Source: Trichodesmium sp. MAG_R04
GTDB lineage: Bacteria; Cyanobacteriota; Cyanobacteriia; Cyanobacteriales; Microcoleaceae
Direction: 5' to 3'
Assembly: GCA_023356515.1 (NCBI GenBank)
Contig: JAKQYG010000119.1
Span: forward strand, 1-9,893
DNA: 9,893 nucleotides
Positions 5,957-9,893 of the stretch are shown here, piece by piece. The notes beneath the pieces are model-generated. The model worked only from the letters and a program-made list of their open reading frames with translations, searched no databases and was not told where the DNA came from. The position numbers and the translations under genes are program-made. Each line of letters starts with the position of its first letter. The first letter of the stretch is position 1.

Positions 5957-6528
5957 ATCTATTTTGACTGGCCTAGACTACATAACCGACATTCCGCAGA
6001 TATTCATATATCTTTGTGTATGTTTACATTTTCAAATAGACTTATAGGGAAAACCTTTATTCTAGAACTTAATATCAATAACTAATTTTCTCATAAAACC
6101 TGCATTCCTCACCATAAATATACTACAAGGGTATTTTTAAGGAAGAAGGTGGATTACATCCTCCATTATTACTAATAGTTATTAATAGTTTGTGTAATAT
6201 GTATTTTGACTTACAAGCTTTATAGTTATTATCAGGCATGGCTTTCAATCACTGATTTTTTATAACAGTAAAAATAGATGCCCATAGCTATAAGGCTTTC
6301 AGGAAGAGCATTCGGGGCGATAGATTAATAAAACTTATCAATTTAATTTTAAGAAGTGCGGAATGTGGGATAAGCTATATAGTGCTATGGGAAAGTCAAC
6401 AATCAAAACTTCCTTACCCCCCTAAAATTTCGCGCTAGGATTCTAAAGGCTTTTCATAATTAGCTATTTTTTTATAAAATTAGACATTTTCAGAGAAAAA
6501 AAAGGTAAAACTACCTTAAACTAAGAAA

Positions 6529-6544
6529 TTAGGTGATCGCCTAA
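6529..6544. promoter_or_regulatory. Imperfect palindrome, candidate operator
   Basis: TTAGGTGATCGCCTAA is symmetric at 14 of 16 positions and is followed by TAATGTGATAATT, so that two GTGAT half-sites in the same direction lie 11 bases apart. It sits about 130 bases before the Crp-family start, a position suitable for autoregulation or another regulator. It also overlaps a HIP1-like core (GATCGC), which offers a non-regulatory explanation. Confidence 0.3.
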
Positions 6545-6564
6545 TGTGATAATTGAAATGCCCT

Positions 6565-6600
6565 GATCTTTTACCTCCTTTTTCAGAGGAGCTCAAGATC
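6565..6600 (+). promoter_or_regulatory. Two-stem hairpin in the probable 5' region of the Crp-family gene
   Basis: Outer stem GATCTT (6565-6570) with AAGATC (6595-6600), and inner stem CTCCT (6575-6579) with AGGAG (6587-6591) around a 7-base loop. No T-run follows, so it is not a terminator. It could be an RNA leader structure, an mRNA stability element or a DNA operator. I recognise no riboswitch class. Confidence 0.4.
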
Positions 6601-6674
6601 GGCAATTGCTTTCCTAACTATAGGTTAAAGAAAGTATTAATAATAACAAGATACCATAAAAAGTGCTGATTTTT

Positions 6675-7358
6675 ATGCAAACAGAAGCTTTCAGTGAGCT
6701 TTTTCCTTTATTCAAGGGAGCTAACCCAGAAACTTTGGAATGGCTCTTATCCGTTGCAGTAAAACATGAGTATCCCTCAGACAGATTAGTCTTAATGGAA
6801 GATGCTTGGGGTAATGCTGTCTACTTTGTGGTATCGGGCTGGGTCAAAGTCAGACGTAGATTGTCCCCTCAGAACTCAGTTGCATTGGCTATTCTGGGCA
6901 GAGGAGATTTTTTTGGTGAGATGGCTATTCTAGATGAATCAGCCCGCTCCAATGATGTTGTGGCCCTATCTCCAGTTCGTTTGATTAGTATTTCAGCTCA
7001 AAGATTTATTCAAACTCTCTTCAAAGATCCCCAGTTACATCACCGAATGCTTCAACTGATGGTTAAGCGTCTTAGACAGACAAACGTTCGTTATCAACTA
7101 CGTCATAGACCTCCAGCAGTAAAACTTGCTAATACATTAATAGAATTAGCTGAAAACTACGGTCAGACTACAGAAAAAAAGTGTGAAATATTTAATATTC
7201 CTGGCCAAGATTTAGCAGATGTAACAGATATCACAATTGAGCAAACTAACAAAATTATGGAAAAATTACATAGTAAAGGCTGGATTAGTAGACACCCGGA
7301 AGATCAGTTAATTAAATTACTTAATCTTAAAAACCTAAGGCATTTAGCCAATCAGTAA
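6675..7358 (+). CDS. Crp/Fnr-family transcriptional regulator
   Basis: A 227-residue regulator from ATG 6675; a GTG at 6663 in frame would add four residues (MLIF), but MQTEAFSELFPLF is the usual family beginning and neither start has a clear Shine-Dalgarno. The N-terminal cyclic-nucleotide-binding beta-roll covers about 8-115, with the phosphate-binding cassette RGDFFGEMAILDESARSNDV (76-95) including the Gly-Glu and Arg-Ser pairs that contact the nucleotide in CRP. A long dimer helix follows (about 113-145), then a winged HTH (about 170-212) with recognition helix ITIEQTNKIMEKL. It should bind DNA as a dimer under control of a cyclic (di)nucleotide. Filamentous cyanobacteria have several CRP-like proteins including a c-di-GMP receptor (CdgR); which ligand is used here cannot be decided. 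It is monocistronic, with a long structured upstream region and a MITE 23 bases after its stop. Confidence 0.9.
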   Translation: MQTEAFSELFPLFKGANPETLEWLLSVAVKHEYPSDRLVLMEDAWGNAVYFVVSGWVKVRRRLSPQNSVALAILGRGDFFGEMAILDESARSNDVVALSPVRLISISAQRFIQTLFKDPQLHHRMLQLMVKRLRQTNVRYQLRHRPPAVKLANTLIELAENYGQTTEKKCEIFNIPGQDLADVTDITIEQTNKIMEKLHSKGWISRHPEDQLIKLLNLKNLRHLANQ

Positions 7359-7381
7359 ACTAGTTAGCTGATTAATATGGT

Positions 7382-7471
7382 CAGGACTTACGCAAAGACA
7401 CTAATTGTAGTGTAAATATCGGAAATAATTATCAAAAACACACCACATATAGAAGCAATACGTAAGTCCTG
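7382..7471 (-). mobile_element. 90-bp MITE, copy 2 (inverted)
   Basis: Same element as 1419-1508 in opposite orientation; aligned, they differ at one of 90 positions (G in the reverse complement of copy 1, T at 7425). Termini CAGGACTTACG and CGTAAGTCCTG are perfect. It is flanked by 5-base direct repeats ATGGT (7377-7381 and 7472-7476), or equally by a 3-base TGG if the ends are taken as TCAGGAC. The different duplications at the two sites show independent insertions. It lies 23 bases after the Crp-family stop codon. Confidence 0.9.
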
Positions 7472-7494
7472 ATGGTAAAATTAACCAGGTTGAC

Positions 7495-7614
7495 TCCACC
7501 CCGGCCTAAAAGCACGAGGATTCCTGCCGAGCCGTAGCTCCTCGGCGGGTTTACATTTAACGGGCTGCCGCTACTTTGGCAGTAGTCTTACACTTGTTGA
7601 CCTGCCCGTTTTTT
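7495..7614 (+). ncRNA. Candidate structured non-coding RNA or IS200/IS605-type end
   Basis: A GC-rich block in otherwise AT-rich DNA with three foldable parts: a degenerate hairpin around CCCCGGCCTAAAAGCACGAGG (7498-7518), a strong 9-bp stem CCTGCCGAG (7523-7531) with CTCGGCGGG (7541-7549), and a closing stem AACGGGC (7559-7565) with GCCCGTT (7604-7610) that encloses CTGCC/GGCAG and runs into six T residues (7609-7614). The last part works as an intrinsic terminator. The CTAAAAG-hairpin followed by GGATTCCTGCC resembles, from memory, right ends of cyanobacterial IS200/IS605 elements, where such sequence can be a TnpB guide RNA; no tnpA or tnpB is present. A free-standing small RNA is the alternative. 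Exact ends are unknown. Confidence 0.4.
7559..7614 (+). terminator. Intrinsic terminator with branched stem
   Basis: AACGGGC pairs with GCCCGTT 38 bases later and continues into TTTTTT; an inner CTGCC/GGCAG hairpin sits within. It could end the structured RNA described above, or transcripts reading out of the Crp-family gene through the MITE. Confidence 0.6.
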
Positions 7615-7685
7615 GTCTCGGATTGCTCACCCGCGACTAATATATTTCCTGTGAACTAGAAAGCACAATAACATGACCTGTGAAA

Positions 7686-7738
7686 AAAAATCAACTAAAA
7701 AGCCGCCCTAGAAAGGCGAGGCTTTTTAGTTGATTTTT
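7686..7738. terminator. Long perfect hairpin, probable bidirectional terminator
   Basis: A 19-bp perfect inverted repeat (7686-7704 with 7720-7738) has A-rich and T-rich outer ends and GC-rich inner bases, with an inner GCC/GGC stem around CTAGAAA. The outer tracts give poly-U tails in both directions, which suits a bidirectional terminator separating the preceding block from the M61 gene. A small palindromic repeat family is the alternative. Confidence 0.7.
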
Positions 7739-7930
7739 CGGTAAATTTTTTTTGCTTGCTCCCTATTCTCTAACCTATTTTATCTACTTTCTAAGGGCTT
7801 ACCCAGAAACCTGATTTATCTGGGAAATATGGTGTATTGAGCAACAATAATCAGTGCCATAGACCTACACTAGAATTTTTTTGTTGGTTTGTGTAAGTTC
7901 TGTCTCTATTCCCTTTAAAAATTAATAACT

Positions 7931-9733
7931 ATGACTGAAGCTAGAATATCACCCTTCACTTCGACAATCACAAACCCAGCAATTCAATACAAAGTATCTA
8001 TGCCTCATCCAGAATCTCATCTATTTGAGGTTAGTCTGTCCATAAGATTTGAAGAATTATTCTCTTCATTATTACAAACCTCTCAAAAACTGGATTTAAA
8101 AATGCCAGTATGGACACCAGGTTCTTACTTAATCAGAGAATACTCTAAACATTTGCAAAATTTCTGTGCCTATAGTGAAAATGAACGACCTTTACCTTGG
8201 CAAAAACTTAGCAAAAACCATTGGCAAATAGAAACATTGGGGTCATCAGAAGTAATAGTTCAATACAAGATATTTGCTAATGAATTAACAGTACGCACCA
8301 ATCATTTAGACTCTACACATGGTTATTTTAATGGTGCAGCTTTGTTCTTTTATATTCCTGAATTTGATAAACATAAAATTAGGGTTAAAGTCATTTTACC
8401 ATTACCTGATTGGCAAGTAACAACCTCTTTACAAAAGATTCCAAATACAGAAAATACATTTGTAGCGAAAGATTTTGATAATTTAGTAGATAGTCCTTTT
8501 GAGATAGGTAGGCATCAATTATATCAATTTGAAGTACAAGGAAAAAAACATCAATTAGCTATTTGGGGAAAAGGTAATGCAGAACCAGAAAAACTAATTC
8601 CAGATATACAAAAAATTATTGCAGTAGAATCAGAATTGTTTGATGGTTTACCCTATGAAGAATATTTATTTATTTTGCATAGTTCTAGTAAAAGTTTTGG
8701 TGGTTTAGAACATAAGTTTAGCTGTACTTTAAATTATCCAAGATTCGGTTTTAGGAATCAGGAAAAACGTGATCGCTTCATGCAGCTAGTCGCCCATGAA
8801 TTTTTCCACTTGTGGAATGTTAAGCGCATCCGACCTAAAGCATTAGAGGTTTTTGATTATGAACAAGAAAATTACACTCCTTCTCTCTGGTTTTCTGAAG
8901 GTACAACCAGTTATTATGACTTATTAATTCCTTTCAGAGCAGGTATTTATAATGTGAAAACTTTCTTGAAAGGATTAGGAAAAGAAATTACACTTCTGTT
9001 AACAACAATAGGACGAAAAATACAACCAGTAAGTGAGTCTAGTTGGGATGCTTGGATTAAATTATATCGTCGGGATGCTAATAGTAATAATTGTCAAATT
9101 TCTTATTATTTAAAGGGAGCAATGATATCTTTATTGCTTGATTTGTTAATCCGAGAAAAACATCAAAACCAACGCTCACTAGATAATGTGATGGGTCAAA
9201 TGTGGCATGAGTTTGGGAAATTAGAAATAGGTTTTACTCCAAAACAATTAAAAGATGTAATTGAAAAGGTGGCCGAATTAGATCTCTGGGACTTCTTTCA
9301 TAGGTATATTGATGGTGTAGATGAGTTGCCTTTTGATGAATATCTTCAACCTTTTGGCTTGCAACTGAAAAGAGAAGATCATGAATGGCCTAGTATAGGT
9401 ATGGATATTGTTAGGGAGAATAACAAAGAAATAATTAAATTTGTCGAAAATCAAGGACCAGCCCAGTTGGCGGGATTAAATGCAGGGGATGAGTTACTCG
9501 CAATAGAAGGTTTTCGGGTAAATGCAGATAAGTTAAGCGATCGCCTTAAAGATTATCAACCAGGAGATATTTTGGAAGTAACAGTTTTCCATCAAGATGA
9601 ACTTATTACTCATAAATTAACCTTGGCTCATCCTAGTCCTAATAGTTACCAAGTTGTCCCAGTGAGAAAACCCACACCAAAACAAGAGAAAAATTTTTAT
9701 GGGTGGCTGGGAGTCTCATTAGAGTCTATTTGA
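7931..9733 (+). CDS. M61-family metallopeptidase (glycyl aminopeptidase-like) with PDZ domain
   Basis: A 600-residue peptidase of family M61. An N-terminal beta-rich domain (about 18-200; WTPGSYLIREYSKHLQNF at 61-78 is typical) precedes the gluzincin catalytic core: GGLEH (257-261), zinc-binding HEFFH (289-293, catalytic Glu290) within VAHEFFHLWNVKRIRP, and third zinc ligand Glu323 in LWFSEGTTSYYD (319-330). A helical domain (about 335-475) follows, then a PDZ domain (about 485-570, GPAQLAGLNAGDELLAIEG at 509-527). Characterised relatives release N-terminal glycine, and also alanine, from peptides. No signal peptide or membrane segment is evident, so the cytoplasm is likely. All catalytic residues are intact. 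ATG 7931 has no Shine-Dalgarno but the N-terminus aligns with the usual beginning. One HIP1 octamer (9537-9544) lies in the PDZ coding part. It is apparently monocistronic. Confidence 0.93.
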   Translation: MTEARISPFTSTITNPAIQYKVSMPHPESHLFEVSLSIRFEELFSSLLQTSQKLDLKMPVWTPGSYLIREYSKHLQNFCAYSENERPLPWQKLSKNHWQIETLGSSEVIVQYKIFANELTVRTNHLDSTHGYFNGAALFFYIPEFDKHKIRVKVILPLPDWQVTTSLQKIPNTENTFVAKDFDNLVDSPFEIGRHQLYQFEVQGKKHQLAIWGKGNAEPEKLIPDIQKIIAVESELFDGLPYEEYLFILHSSSKSFGGLEHKFSCTLNYPRFGFRNQEKRDRFMQLVAHEFFHLWNVKRIRPKALEVFDYEQENYTPSLWFSEGTTSYYDLLIPFRAGIYNVKTFLKGLGKEITLLLTTIGRKIQPVSESSWDAWIKLYRRDANSNNCQISYYLKGAMISLLLDLLIREKHQNQRSLDNVMGQMWHEFGKLEIGFTPKQLKDVIEKVAELDLWDFFHRYIDGVDELPFDEYLQPFGLQLKREDHEWPSIGMDIVRENNKEIIKFVENQGPAQLAGLNAGDELLAIEGFRVNADKLSDRLKDYQPGDILEVTVFHQDELITHKLTLAHPSPNSYQVVPVRKPTPKQEKNFYGWLGVSLESI

Positions 9734-9886
9734 TTAATACCAAAGAAGGCAGATACTTTTTCAGCAAACCCTAATTAAGACTTACTGATTAAATATAAAA
9801 GCATTATCAATGATCGAATAATGACTGTTATTTTAATGGTAGCTTAAAAGTTGAGTTATTAATCGCCAATTGTTGAGGACAAACTT
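9734..9886. other. Intergenic region between the M61 gene and the next gene
   Basis: AT-rich spacer with no terminator hairpin that I can see after the M61 stop and no ORF. A Shine-Dalgarno GAGGA (9875-9879) stands near its right end. Confidence 0.4.
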
Positions 9887-9893
9887 ATGGCAG
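9887..9893 (+). CDS. Probable start of a further gene, cut by the window edge
   Basis: ATG GCA (9887 onward) lies seven bases after GAGGA (9875-9879), a good ribosome binding site at correct spacing. Only the first codons are visible, so no product can be named. Confidence 0.45.

Larger units (their letters stand above)
5957..6662. other. 700-bp AT-rich intergenic region upstream of the Crp-family gene
   Basis: No convincing ORF or RNA gene was found. It contains a 10-base inverted pair ACATTCCGCA (5989-5998) and TGCGGAATGT (6357-6366) that could bound a decayed 378-base element, though no flanking duplication is seen. A 10-base near-perfect tandem of AYTAATAGTT lies at 6171-6190. Near the right end are a 16-base dyad (6529-6544) and a two-stem hairpin (6565-6600), listed separately. 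The rest is simple AT-rich sequence. Confidence 0.5.
7359..7930. other. 570-bp intergenic region with MITE, structured RNA-like block and hairpins
   Basis: No protein gene was found. In order it holds MITE copy 2 (7382-7471), a GC-rich structured block with terminator (about 7495-7614), a 19-bp hairpin (7686-7738), a small hairpin CCCAGA/TCTGGG (7802-7807 with 7819-7824), and AT-rich sequence leading to the M61 gene, in which I found no convincing promoter. Confidence 0.6.

Noticed and set aside
6171..6190. Tandem AYTAATAGTT as a regulatory repeat
   Set aside because: Only two units in very AT-rich DNA; probably simple sequence.
1..9893. CRISPR array, tRNA or rRNA genes, or a defence island
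   Set aside because: No regularly spaced repeats, no cloverleaf with a TTC-arm signature, and no cas, restriction or toxin-antitoxin genes were found on either strand.

Overview
This window looks like the chromosome of a filamentous, Nostocales-type cyanobacterium. The octamer GCGATCGC (HIP1) occurs six times, the base composition is AT-rich with long intergenic spaces, the ycf46 and ycf35 genes shared by cyanobacteria and plastids lie together, and decayed insertion sequences and small inverted-repeat elements sit between housekeeping genes.

Layout. Positions 1-520 hold the right-hand part of a decayed IS5-family insertion sequence, with several frame shifts and a probable right terminal repeat. 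It abuts a short orphan 3' coding remnant (about 523-609) of an unrecognised gene. A MOSC-domain protein gene is on the minus strand (596-1396). A 90-bp mobile inverted-repeat element (MITE) with its own target duplication lies in the divergent intergenic space at 1419-1508. Next, on the plus strand, come an O-antigen ligase/Wzy-type polytopic membrane protein (1611-2996), a small ribbon-helix-helix protein with a CPHC motif (ATG at 3364, ends 3714), the AAA+ ATPase Ycf46 (3862-5382) and Ycf35/DUF1257 (5545-5898), which is followed by a clear intrinsic terminator. A 700-bp AT-rich gap precedes a Crp/Fnr-family regulator (about 6675-7358). The second copy of the MITE follows in opposite orientation (7382-7471, 89 of 90 bases identical to the first). 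It is followed by a GC-rich structured segment that looks like a non-coding RNA or a transposon end (about 7495-7614) and a long perfect hairpin (7686-7738). An M61-family metalloaminopeptidase with a C-terminal PDZ domain occupies 7931-9733. The first bases of a further gene with a good ribosome binding site are at the right edge.

How the genes relate. The only convincing functional neighbourhood is the RHH gene, ycf46 and ycf35, all on one strand with modest spacing. It resembles the known cyanobacterial arrangement in which a small gene precedes the Ycf46 ATPase, which has been linked to stress response and inorganic-carbon use. The other genes look like independent transcription units separated by mobile or structured DNA. 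I do not see a defence system, CRISPR array or obvious new multi-gene system. The most unusual material is the pair of near-identical, recently mobile MITEs and the structured RNA-like block beside the second copy.
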